Shown here in pieces: positions 16,670 through 24,399 of a DNA stretch of 64,000 bases (its first letter is position 1; every line of letters starts with the position of its first letter). The stretch is from assembly GCA_021818505.1 (NCBI GenBank), contig JAKADX010000020.1, forward strand, positions 1 through 64,000. Direction: 5' to 3'. The stretch comes from Pseudomonadota bacterium (GTDB lineage: Bacteria; Pseudomonadota; Alphaproteobacteria; Acetobacterales; Acetobacteraceae). The notes beneath the pieces are model-generated. The model did not search any database. It was not told the DNA's origin and worked only from the letters and a program-made list of their open reading frames with translations. Position numbers and translations under genes: made by a program.

Positions 16670-16900
16670 TCAGTCCTCCAGGTCCGCTTCGGTCAGGCCC
16701 GGTTGGCGCAGGATCGCCCGATAGGTGCCGCTCGGCATGTCGCCGCGGTGCATCGGGATCACGGTCGCACCGGCGCCACGGCGCAGCTTCAGGTGGCTTC
16801 CCTTGCCTTGGGCTTCCTCATGCCGGAGCCCGAGTCGGGTTGCGCGCCGCCACAGCAGGGCAAGCAGACGGCCCGGTTCCATCGCCGCAAGATCGGACAT
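16670..16900 (-). CDS. hicA: HicA-type mRNA interferase toxin
   Basis: A protein of 76 residues with the HicA core: LRHEEAQGKGSHLKLRRG, containing the catalytic-type His after GS (GSH), and the closing MHRGDMPSGTYRAILRQPGL. HicA toxins cleave mRNA and are silenced by HicB. The ATG at 16900 is taken as the start; ATG at 16882 is possible, and neither has a strong ribosome-binding site. The promoter region is shared with the divergent leaderless gene at 16973. Confidence 0.8.
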   Translation of the reverse strand: MSDLAAMEPGRLLALLWRRATRLGLRHEEAQGKGSHLKLRRGAGATVIPMHRGDMPSGTYRAILRQPGLTEADLED

Positions 16901-16935
16901 ATCTGCCCGAACGTCACGACCGGCAAGGATCGCGC

Positions 16936-16964
16936 TTGCCCAGCCCGGCGCCAACGTGTTAGTA
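16936..16964 (+). promoter_or_regulatory. Leaderless-type promoter, second copy
   Basis: -35 TTGCCC (16936-16941), 17-bp spacer, -10 TTAGTA (16959-16964), then 8 nt to the GTG start. The spacer and flanks (CTTGCCCAGCC...GTTAGT...CTGTCGTG) match the promoter at 257-286. Confidence 0.55.
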
Positions 16965-16972
16965 TCTCTGTC

Positions 16973-17566
16973 GTGACCCCTTCCACCCCAGCCGCGCACC
17001 TCGCCGGCATCATCGACCTGCTGTGCCGGACGGTCGCGGCGCAGATCAAGGGTGGCCGGCTGGCCGGGCCGCTGATCATCCTGATCTGGTCGCGGCTGCG
17101 GCGCCTCGGCACCCGGTTCGCCGCGCTCGATGCCCGCGTCCAGGCGGGCACGCTCCGAGCCACCGCCGCCGCCCGCCGCCGCGCCGCGCCCCGCGCCGCA
17201 CGGCCCCGGCCGCCGCCGGTCCTGCCGCGGCGCTTCGCCTGGCTGATCCGGCTGGTGCCGGAGAGTGCCGCCGGCGCCTCGCAGTTGCAGTATCTGCTGG
17301 CCGGGCCGGAGATGGCGGCGCTGGTCGCCGCAGCCCCGCAGGCCGGCCGCATCCTGCGCCCGCTCTGCCACATGCTGGGGCTGCGTCCGCCCGCCATCCT
17401 GGCGCTGCCGCCGCCGGACCGACGCGCCGCCCCGGCCTGCCCTGCCGGCGCTGACCCGGCGCGTCCGATCCCACCCCCGCCCGAGCCGCCACCGCGCCCC
17501 AAGGCGCCGACGCCGGCACCGCCGATCACGCTGCGCGCCTGCGGGCCGCCCGGCTGTACGGCGTGA
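16973..17566 (+). CDS. Small repeated-family protein, intact copy
   Basis: A 197-residue protein of unknown function starting with GTG at 16973. Order of parts: a conserved core (about 15-55) with IIDLLCRTVAAQIKGGRLAG and PLIILIWSRLRRLGTRFAAL; an Arg/Ala/Pro linker; a second conserved-looking block (FAWLIRLVPES...LQYLLAGPEMAALVAAAPQAGRILRPLCHMLGL); and a Pro-rich tail ending PPGCTA. No signal peptide or enzyme motif is seen. Start and promoter are supported by the same -10-to-GTG distance in the copy at the left edge. Three related copies in one window suggest a mobile or repeatedly duplicated gene. Function cannot be assigned. Confidence 0.65.
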   Translation: MTPSTPAAHLAGIIDLLCRTVAAQIKGGRLAGPLIILIWSRLRRLGTRFAALDARVQAGTLRATAAARRRAAPRAARPRPPPVLPRRFAWLIRLVPESAAGASQLQYLLAGPEMAALVAAAPQAGRILRPLCHMLGLRPPAILALPPPDRRAAPACPAGADPARPIPPPPEPPPRPKAPTPAPPITLRACGPPGCTA

Positions 17567-17588
17567 AGGCGCGATGCCCGCCTGCGCC

Positions 17589-17607
17589 CCTAATATTCCG
17601 TATTAGG
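17589..17607. repeat. AT-rich hairpin between convergent genes
   Basis: CCTAATA-TTCCG-TATTAGG is a perfect 7-bp stem with a 5-nt loop, unusually AT-rich for this chromosome. It covers the stop codon of the GNAT gene and follows the repeated-family gene. It could end transcription from both sides, though no T-run follows. Confidence 0.4.
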
Positions 17608-18304
17608 AACGATGACTGCCGCGAATCTCCGCCAGCCCCCGCCTCGCCGTCCCGTCGGGGCCGAAATTCGCCGCATCCAGCCACGCCACGATCGCATCCC
17701 GGCAGCGCGGCCACTCGTCATCGAGAATGCTGAACCACGCCGTGTCGCGCCGCCGCCCTTTGACGACGTAATGCGCGCGGTGGATGCCCTCGAACGTGAA
17801 TCCCAGCCGTTCGGCGGCGCGGCGCGAGGGCGCGTTGAGCGCGTTGCATTTCCAGACGAGGCGGCGGTAGCCGAGATCGTCGGCGGCGTGGCGCAGCGGC
17901 AGGAACATCGCCTCGGTCGCGGCACGGGTGCGCTGCATCACGGGAGCGAGCCAGATATTGCCGAGTTCGATCACGGCGTGTTTCGGCTCGATGCTCATCA
18001 GCGTGAGCCAGCCGGAAACCGTGCCGGTCGCGACCGGGCGCACCGCCCACGCAACCGAATCGAGCTGCGTGGAGATGTCCGCGACGTGGCGCGTCATCGC
18101 CTCCTGCGACGCGAACGGGCCGTAGCCGAGATAGGCCCAGGAGTCGTCGCCGCGCCGGCTCCCGGTCTCGGCCGCGCGCCACAGATCGGGCGCGTGGCGT
18201 GGATGCAGCGGCTCCAGATGCACATGCTCGCCGCGCAGCGCGGTGCGCGGCGGCACGGGGCGCGGCGTCGCATCGACGACGGGGCCGATCGGCGGTTCGG
18301 TCAT
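17603..18304 (-). CDS. GNAT acetyltransferase, RimJ/RimL-like
   Basis: A 233-residue GNAT protein of the RimJ/RimL-like group: LRGEHVHLEPLHPRHAPDLW at the N-terminus, the WLTLMSIEPKHAVIELGNIW strand, and the acetyl-CoA-binding C-terminal LNAPSRRAAERLGFTFEG. Such enzymes acetylate N-termini or small molecules. The ATG at 18304 overlaps the enamidase stop (ATGA), placing it last in the marR operon. A pathway role is not evident from sequence. Confidence 0.8.
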   Translation of the reverse strand: MTEPPIGPVVDATPRPVPPRTALRGEHVHLEPLHPRHAPDLWRAAETGSRRGDDSWAYLGYGPFASQEAMTRHVADISTQLDSVAWAVRPVATGTVSGWLTLMSIEPKHAVIELGNIWLAPVMQRTRAATEAMFLPLRHAADDLGYRRLVWKCNALNAPSRRAAERLGFTFEGIHRAHYVVKGRRRDTAWFSILDDEWPRCRDAIVAWLDAANFGPDGTARRGLAEIRGSHRS

Positions 18305-19494
18305 TGCACGATCTCCGGGATGCGCTCGGCGGGCGGGGTGTTGCGGCTGCGGCCGCAGCGCACGATGCCGTCGATCACCACCATGCCGATCCCCGGCAGA
18401 TCGCCCTGCCGCACGCTGTCGAGCAGGTCGGTGCCGGCGGAATGCTGCGCACGGTCCATCAGCACGAAGTCCGCCGTGCGGCCGACCTCGATGATGCCAC
18501 CATCGAGTTTGCGCAGGCGCGCGGTGTTGCCCGTGGCGCAGGCGAACACCAGCTCCGCCGGCGTGTCGCCGAGGGCCGAGAGCAGCGCGATCATGCGCAG
18601 GATGCCGAGCGGCTGCACGCCCGATCCGGCGGGGCTGTCGGTGCCGAGAATCACGCGCTGCATCTGGCCGAGTTCGCGCGCGGTGCGGAAGGCGTGCAGG
18701 GCGGCAAGCTCGTTGCCGTTATGGACGATCTCGATGCCGCGCGTGCAGCTTTCGCACAGGCAGCGGATCTGGCGCGGGGGCAGCGCGGTGTGGCCGCCGT
18801 TGATATGGCCGATGATGTCGGCATCCGCCTCCAGCACCGTGTCGGCGTCGATGTAGCCGGAACCTGGAACCGACGGGCCGCCGGTGTGGATCGTGCTCTG
18901 CATCCCGTATTTGCGCGCCCAGGCGACCATCTGCTTCGCCTCATCGCCGGCCTTGACGCTGCCGAGCCCGACTTCGCCAAGCAGCGTCACGCCCGCCGCG
19001 GCGAGATCGGAAAAGTCCTGCTCGGTCATGCCCTTTTCGATCACCGGTGCGCCGGCATGCAGCTTCACGCCGCCGGGGCGGAAGTTGCTGAAGGCACGCT
19101 GCGCGGTGATCGCCAGCGCCTTCACGCCCACCACGTCGCGCGGACGGCCGGGCAGATGCACTTCGCCCGCCGAGACCATGGTGGTGACGCCGCCGTGAAG
19201 GAAGGAATCAATCCAGTTGAGCTGACTCTGCCGCGGCGTCCAGTCGCCGAACACCGGATGCACGTGGCTGTCGATCAGGCCGGGCGCGAGCGCGCAGCCA
19301 TGTGCGTCGATGGTGACGCGCGCATCGCCGGTATCGCAATCGGCCGCCTTGCCAATCGCAACGATACGGCCGTTCTCGGCGACGATCGTGTCGGCATCGA
19401 GGACCGGCGCTTCCAGCGCACCCGACAGCAGCAGGCCGATGTTGCGGATGACCAGCTTGCCGATCTGCTTCTCCGGCCCCGCCGCGAGTGCCAT
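18301..19494 (-). CDS. ena: Enamidase-like amidohydrolase
   Basis: A 397-residue amidohydrolase resembling the enamidase of Eubacterium barkeri, which hydrolyses 1,4,5,6-tetrahydro-6-oxonicotinate to 2-formylglutarate. Features: N-terminal VIRNIGLLLSG; metal ligands HVH (H77, H79); FLHGGVTTMVSAG; KLHAG with H146; GEVGLG with E174; HTGG (H203); GHINGG (H230); GTDSPAG (D286); and the distinctive C-terminal SRNTPPAERIPEIV. HxH plus the downstream His/Asp set indicates a binuclear metal site in a TIM barrel. It lies 16 nt after the Nfn-like reductase gene. The presence of an Hnr-like gene at 5653 supports a two-step reductive opening of 6-hydroxynicotinate. Among amidohydrolases this is a fairly specific assignment, but the substrate is inferred. 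Confidence 0.8.
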   Translation of the reverse strand: MALAAGPEKQIGKLVIRNIGLLLSGALEAPVLDADTIVAENGRIVAIGKAADCDTGDARVTIDAHGCALAPGLIDSHVHPVFGDWTPRQSQLNWIDSFLHGGVTTMVSAGEVHLPGRPRDVVGVKALAITAQRAFSNFRPGGVKLHAGAPVIEKGMTEQDFSDLAAAGVTLLGEVGLGSVKAGDEAKQMVAWARKYGMQSTIHTGGPSVPGSGYIDADTVLEADADIIGHINGGHTALPPRQIRCLCESCTRGIEIVHNGNELAALHAFRTARELGQMQRVILGTDSPAGSGVQPLGILRMIALLSALGDTPAELVFACATGNTARLRKLDGGIIEVGRTADFVLMDRAQHSAGTDLLDSVRQGDLPGIGMVVIDGIVRCGRSRNTPPAERIPEIVQ

Positions 19495-19510
19495 GTTGCG
19501 TCCTCCTGCG

Positions 19511-22500
19511 CTATTCCGCCGCCACCGCCGGCCGCGCGTGCAGCAGCCGCAGCGCGCGGTCGATCCATTGCGCGGTCAGCTTCTCCTGCACGCCGTTCTG
19601 GCGCAGGCGTTCATTCAGTTCGCCGAAATCCACGCGATCCAGCGCCTGGTCCTGGTTGAAGCAGGAGAATACGATGCTGCGCGCACCCGTCACCGGATCG
19701 ACATGCGCCTGCAGGCACTGCGCGCAGACCTCCTTCATCATGCACTGCATCGGCGAGTTGATCGAGCCGATCGCGGTGTGGTCGGGGCGCAGATACGGCT
19801 TGAGCACGCCATGCCGCGCCGCGCCGACCGCCGCCATCATGCGGTCCGAGCCGATGACGATCATGTGCCGCACCTCATCGAGCCGCACCGGCTGCTCGCC
19901 AAGCCAGCCGGCGCCGTACGCCGCCATCGCCTGCACGATGTTGCCGACGAAGCTGCGGTCCTGCGGGCGACTCGGCGCGAAGCCCGGCGCCTCGTCGCAG
20001 CACCACACGATTGCATCCGCCGCACGCTCGATCTCCTCGATCTTGTAGCGGTCGGCCATCGCCTTGTAGCCGGCGAAATACAGCACGCGCGTGCCGGCCG
20101 CGCGCAGCGCCGCACCGATGCTGAACAGCACCGCGTTGCCCAGGCCGCCGCCAACCAGTGCCACCGTGCTGTTCGCGTGAATCTCCGTCGCCGTGCCGGT
20201 CGGCCCCATCAGCACCACCGGCTCGCCTGGCTTGAGCACGGCGCAGAGATCGGAACTGCCGCCCATCTCCAGCGCAATGACGGAAACCAAGCCGCGCGCC
20301 GGATCGGTCCATGCCCCGGTCATCGCCAGCCCCTCCATCGCCAGCAGCGTCGCACTCGCGCCGGTTTCGGTGACGCGCGGGGCGTGCATCTCGTAGTTCT
20401 GCAACCTGAAGAACTGGCCTGGACGGAACGCGCGCGCCTGGGCCGGGGCGCGTAGCACCACTTCCACGATCGTCGGCGTCAGCCGGTGCACCGCATGGAC
20501 AGTCGGCGTGAGTTCGTCACGGCAGCGCGCGATCAGCGCGGCACCCGTCACATCCGACCGCGGCGCCTGTTCGATCACGCGGCTGACGATCGGATAGCCA
20601 CGGCGTGCGCTGCCCATCGCCTTGACCACGTTGCCGAAGAAGCTCGGATGCAGGTCGCCGAAGAAGCTGACGAAGCGGCCTTCATCGGTGCGATGCATCA
20701 GCACGTCGGCCTGCGCCGGCTTGCTCAGGCCACGCGCCGGCGTCACCGGCGCGCCGTTCTCGTCAACCGCCGCGAAATATTTGCCATCCAGCCGGATGCG
20801 CCCGTCCTCGCGCGCCAGCACCGTGTTGGGCTGGGTGCCGGCCGCGACCAGGATCGCGCGCGCGGGCAGCACGACCTCACTGCCGTCGGCGCGGGCGCAT
20901 CGCAGCGCGGCGGCATGGCCGAAGCGATCGATCTCGACCGCGCGCGGTGCCAAGCCTTCGGCGAAGCGCACCCCCTCCTCCATCGCCTTCGCCACTTCCT
21001 CGTGGTTCAGCGTGTAGCTCGGCGCGTCAGTGATTTTGCGACGATACGCGATGGTCGCACCGCCCCAGGAGTCGAGGAGCTGTGCAAGTCGCGGCGCCCG
21101 CCCCTCCTGAGCGGCCTGCGCGCGTTCGGTACGGATCGACGCGGCGTGTGCAAGAAACTCGTCCGCGGTGGCAGCTTCTTCCTCCGTCCAGCGTCCGCGC
21201 ACCGCTGCCTCGCCGTGCTCGGCGACCAGCGTGCGATAGCGAAGCGCGAATTTCTCGACCTGACGGACGTAATAGGCGAGGCTTTCCGTCGCGGTGTCGA
21301 TCGCGGTCAGACCGCCACCGATCACCACCACCGGCATCCGTACCTGCAGGTTGGCGATCGAGGACGTCTTCGCCGCACCTGTCAGTTGCAGCGCCATCAG
21401 GAAATCGCTCGCCTGCCGCACACCGCGCGCCAGGTTGTTCGGCATGTCGATGACGGTCGGGCGCCCCGCGCCCATGCACAGCGCGATGTGATCGAATCCC
21501 ATCGCCCAGGCATCGTCCATCGACAGCGTGGCGCCGCCGCCGAAGCGCACCCCGCCGAATGCCGCGAACTGCGCGCGGCGTTCCAACAACAGACGCACGA
21601 GCTTGAGATAGTTCTTGTTCCAGCGCACGGTGATGCCATATTCGGCCACTCCGCCGAATCCGGCCATCACGCGCTCGTCCAGATCCTCGAATAGCGTCGC
21701 CGCGTCGCGCACCGGTTGGGCCGCATCGAAGCCGAGCGGCTCGATCTTGAGCCCGTCGATCGCGACGACGGTGTGCCCGTCGTTCATCAGGTGATGCGCC
21801 AGCGTGAACCCCGCCGGGCCGAGTCCCACGATCAGCACCTTGCGCCCGCTGTCGGGACGTGGCAGCGGGCGGCGGATGTCGAGCGGGTTCCAGCGCGTCA
21901 GCAGCGCGTAGATCTCGAACCCCCACGGCAGCGACAGCACGTCCTTGAGGATCGCGGTCTCCGCCTGCGGGATGTCCACCGGCTCCTGCTTCTGATAGAT
22001 GCAGGCCTTCATGCAGTCGTTGCAGATGCGATGGCCGGTCGCCGCCATCATCGGATTATCGACCGCGATTGTCGCGAAGGCGCCGAGCACGCAGCCCTGC
22101 GCGCGCAGCGCGTGCATCTCGCTGATCTTTTCCTCCAGCGGACAGCCGGCGAGCAGCACGCCGAAGGCGCTTTTCTGGAATTCGCCGGTCTTGCGGTCCT
22201 TCAGTCCCTTGCTGCAGGAATCCTTGCCCTGCGTGTGGCACCAGATGCAATAGTTGATCTGGTCGAGCGCCTGCTGCGTGGACATGCCGGCATCGGTCAG
22301 CGCGAAGCCGTCGCGCGCGCGCCAGTCGTGCTCCGGCAGGCGCAGCATGGTCACACCATCGCGCTCTGTGGTCTCGAACGGCACCAGATGCTGCGGATCG
22401 ATCCTGCGCGGCACATGAAACAGCGTGCCACCGCGATGCTGCGCGCGCCCGGGATCGGTCAGCGTCGCCCAGGCGGCGTAGCGCAGCGCGGTGTCGATCT

Positions 22501-22963
22501 CGGCCGCGCGTTGGTCATGTTCCCATTGCGCGACATGCGCGGCGAAGGCCGGCTCGGTCAGCGCCGCGCCCATCGCCGCTTCCAGCGCCGCGCGCAGAGC
22601 GGGGCCGTCGAAGCCGGACGGGTCGGGATATTTCTTGACCGCCTGGCGCTGGACGAAGAGCCGCTTGCACTGATGGATCGGATCAAGCCGCCGCGTCTCG
22701 GCGGCAAGCGCCGCGACCTCCTCCGTGATGCCGAACAGCTCGGCGATGAAGTTCTCAAGATGCGGGCCGAGCGCCACCAGCAACTCGCCCTCGGCCTTGG
22801 CGTCCAGCGCATCGGGCGCGGCGCGGGCGGCGAGCAGGCGGCCGCACAGCGCCGCGTCATCCGCGCCGAGTTGGACGAGGAACCGCTTGTCCAGCCGCAC
22901 CAGGCCGTCGCGGCCGGCCAGTTCGGCGAACGGCGCCTGCTCCCCGGGCGTCACTGCATCCAT
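19511..22963 (-). CDS. Giant Nfn-like flavin/Fe-S oxidoreductase
   Basis: An 1150-residue protein with three parts. Residues 1-230 are an extra N-terminal region that I cannot assign. Residues 235-850 resemble GltD/NfnB: cysteines at about 239, 242, 250 and 274, a second set in RICNDCMKAC (about 314-321), FAD motif GLGPAG (about 380-385) and a second Rossmann motif VVVIGGGLTAID. Residues from about 860 resemble PyrK/NfnA ferredoxin reductases: AVHRLTPTIVEVVLRAP, RPGQFFRLQ, VALVGGGLGNAVLF, and a C-terminal cysteine cluster QCMMKEVCAQC...FSC. NfnAB couples NADH, NADPH and ferredoxin by flavin-based bifurcation; a single-chain version could supply low-potential electrons to the Hnr-like enzyme. 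That role is inference. The ATG at 22963 is preferred to a GTG one codon upstream because GAGGA precedes it. Confidence 0.7.
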   Translation of the reverse strand: MDAVTPGEQAPFAELAGRDGLVRLDKRFLVQLGADDAALCGRLLAARAAPDALDAKAEGELLVALGPHLENFIAELFGITEEVAALAAETRRLDPIHQCKRLFVQRQAVKKYPDPSGFDGPALRAALEAAMGAALTEPAFAAHVAQWEHDQRAAEIDTALRYAAWATLTDPGRAQHRGGTLFHVPRRIDPQHLVPFETTERDGVTMLRLPEHDWRARDGFALTDAGMSTQQALDQINYCIWCHTQGKDSCSKGLKDRKTGEFQKSAFGVLLAGCPLEEKISEMHALRAQGCVLGAFATIAVDNPMMAATGHRICNDCMKACIYQKQEPVDIPQAETAILKDVLSLPWGFEIYALLTRWNPLDIRRPLPRPDSGRKVLIVGLGPAGFTLAHHLMNDGHTVVAIDGLKIEPLGFDAAQPVRDAATLFEDLDERVMAGFGGVAEYGITVRWNKNYLKLVRLLLERRAQFAAFGGVRFGGGATLSMDDAWAMGFDHIALCMGAGRPTVIDMPNNLARGVRQASDFLMALQLTGAAKTSSIANLQVRMPVVVIGGGLTAIDTATESLAYYVRQVEKFALRYRTLVAEHGEAAVRGRWTEEEAATADEFLAHAASIRTERAQAAQEGRAPRLAQLLDSWGGATIAYRRKITDAPSYTLNHEEVAKAMEEGVRFAEGLAPRAVEIDRFGHAAALRCARADGSEVVLPARAILVAAGTQPNTVLAREDGRIRLDGKYFAAVDENGAPVTPARGLSKPAQADVLMHRTDEGRFVSFFGDLHPSFFGNVVKAMGSARRGYPIVSRVIEQAPRSDVTGAALIARCRDELTPTVHAVHRLTPTIVEVVLRAPAQARAFRPGQFFRLQNYEMHAPRVTETGASATLLAMEGLAMTGAWTDPARGLVSVIALEMGGSSDLCAVLKPGEPVVLMGPTGTATEIHANSTVALVGGGLGNAVLFSIGAALRAAGTRVLYFAGYKAMADRYKIEEIERAADAIVWCCDEAPGFAPSRPQDRSFVGNIVQAMAAYGAGWLGEQPVRLDEVRHMIVIGSDRMMAAVGAARHGVLKPYLRPDHTAIGSINSPMQCMMKEVCAQCLQAHVDPVTGARSIVFSCFNQDQALDRVDFGELNERLRQNGVQEKLTAQWIDRALRLLHARPAVAAE

Positions 22964-22984
22964 CACTCCATCCTCGTTCGCGCG

Positions 22985-23455
22985 TCAGCCGAGCTTGCGC
23001 AGCAGTACCAGCAGGCTCCGCTGCTCCGCCTCGTCCAGCGGCAGCAGCGTCGCCTCGGTGATGCGCCGGGCACATGCCACGGCCCGGGCAGCCAGCGCCA
23101 CCCCCTCGGCAGTCGGCGTCAGCACCGCGGTTCGGCGGTCCATAGGGTCGGGACGGCGCCGTACAAGGCCGCGGGCAATCAGCCGGCGCACCACGCCCTG
23201 GATCGTCGCCGGGTCCATCGCCGCCAGCCGACCGAGCTGGTTCTGCGTCACCCTGCCCAGTTCGACCGTTTTGATCAGCGCGGTAAATTGCGTGGGCGTC
23301 AGCTCGGCCTCGGCCATGCCCTCCAGAAACAGCGCCGCATGGCGCTGGTGGGCGCGGCGCAGCAGGTAGCCTACCTGCTCCTCGACGACATAGCCGTCGA
23401 GCGGCGATTCCAGCGCCAGCCCTGAGTCCGCCACCACGCCCTCCGCGCCCGCCAT
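22985..23455 (-). CDS. MarR-family regulator, NicR/BpsR-like
   Basis: A 156-residue winged-helix regulator. It carries VEEQVGYLLRRAHQRH, LTPTQFTALIKTVELG, and the recognition-helix region TQNQLGRLAAMDPATIQGVVRRL, then RRPDPMDRRTAVLTPTAEG in the wing. This resembles NicR of Pseudomonas putida and BpsR of Bordetella, which release DNA on binding 6-hydroxynicotinate. It heads an operon with the Nfn-like reductase (21 nt on), enamidase and GNAT. A 20-bp palindrome touches its start codon, which implies autoregulation. A similar palindrome lies at the hydroxylase promoter. Ligand and regulon are inferred. Confidence 0.8.
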   Translation of the reverse strand: MAGAEGVVADSGLALESPLDGYVVEEQVGYLLRRAHQRHAALFLEGMAEAELTPTQFTALIKTVELGRVTQNQLGRLAAMDPATIQGVVRRLIARGLVRRRPDPMDRRTAVLTPTAEGVALAARAVACARRITEATLLPLDEAEQRSLLVLLRKLG

Positions 23456-23474
23456 TCATTTGTATGCAAACGAA
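23455..23474. promoter_or_regulatory. 20-bp palindromic operator at the marR start
   Basis: TTCATTTGTATGCAAACGAA equals its reverse complement at 16 of 20 positions (TTCrTTTGyATrCAAAyGAA). It begins on the first base of the marR start codon (minus strand) and extends upstream, so repressor binding would block initiation and the mRNA leader must be very short. It shares length, symmetry and the GTATGC centre with 1976-1995. Confidence 0.55.
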
Positions 23475-23494
23475 CAGCAGCGTTCAAGAGCGTG

Positions 23495-23632
23495 TCAGTC
23501 CCGCGCCGGACGCTCGGCGGGTGGCTCGCGCGGCGGGTCGGGGTCCGGCCGTTCGGCGCTGTCGGCCGCCTTTTCCTTATCGCCGAGCAGGCCCTGGGCC
23601 AGGGCGATCCGGCGAAAAGTGTTCGATGCCAT
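23495..23632 (-). CDS. Small protein, 45 residues, unknown
   Basis: ATG at 23632 preceded by GGAGAAGGTC, TGA at 23495-23497. The product starts MASNTFRRIALAQGLLG, continues DKEKAADSAE and ends in a Pro/Arg/Asp-rich tail (PDPDPPREPPAERPARD). It lies between the second importer's livF and marR, on the same strand as both. The strong ribosome-binding site is the main support. No family is recognised; it looks like a short basic-acidic disordered peptide. Confidence 0.45.
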   Translation of the reverse strand: MASNTFRRIALAQGLLGDKEKAADSAERPDPDPPREPPAERPARD

Positions 23633-23697
23633 GACCTTCTCCCATGATCCTGAGGCGGGAGAGGAGCATCGAAAAATGTCCGAAGCGTGGCCCCGGG

Positions 23698-24399
23698 TCA
23701 GACGCCGAGATAGCGGTGCAGCACCTCGGGCCGCGCGCGCACGCCGGCGGCGGTCAGTTCCTCGACGATGTGACCTTTGTCGATGATGTACACCCGGTCG
23801 GCGAGCGTCATCGCCGCCTGGATGTTCTGCTCCACCACCACGATGGTCTGCCCGGCCTCGGCCAACTGACGGCAGATGCCGAGCAGGTCGCGCACGATGA
23901 TCGGCGCCAGCCCCTCAAAGGGTTCATCGAGCAGCACGATCTTCGGGTCGCGCACCAGCGCCCGCGCGATCGCCAGCATCTGCTGCTCGCCGCCGGAGAG
24001 GTCGGTGCCGCGGCTGCGCCGGCGCTCCTGCAGGCGGGGGAACATCGAGTAGATGCGCTCCAGCGGCCAGCGCGATTTCGCGGTCAGCCCGGCGAGCACC
24101 AGGTTCTCCTCGACATTGAGGCTGCCGAAGATGCGCCGCTCCTCCGGGACCAGTTGCATCCCCAGCCCCGCGATGGCGTAGGGCGGCAGGTGCTGCGTGG
24201 CCGTGCCGTCGAAGGTGATGCGGCCGGAGCGCGGGCGCACCGCGCCGATCAGGCTTTTCAGCGTCGTGCTCTTGCCCGCACCGTTGCGGCCGAGCAGGGC
24301 CACCACCTCATTGCGCCCGACCGTCAGCGACACGTCGAACAGGATGTGGCTGTCGCCGTAGTAGCTGTTCAGGCTCTCGACTTCCAGCAGCGCGCTCAT
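23698..24399 (-). CDS. Second importer, LivF-type ATPase
   Basis: A 233-residue ATPase: Walker A GRNGAGKST (37-45), RRIFGSLNVEENL, signature LSGGEQQML and Walker B IVLLDEPFEGLAP. The start overlaps the stop of the permease-ATPase fusion (ATGA). Last gene of the importer operon livJ-livH-livMG-livF on the minus strand. Confidence 0.85.
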   Translation of the reverse strand: MSALLEVESLNSYYGDSHILFDVSLTVGRNEVVALLGRNGAGKSTTLKSLIGAVRPRSGRITFDGTATQHLPPYAIAGLGMQLVPEERRIFGSLNVEENLVLAGLTAKSRWPLERIYSMFPRLQERRRSRGTDLSGGEQQMLAIARALVRDPKIVLLDEPFEGLAPIIVRDLLGICRQLAEAGQTIVVVEQNIQAAMTLADRVYIIDKGHIVEELTAAGVRARPEVLHRYLGV

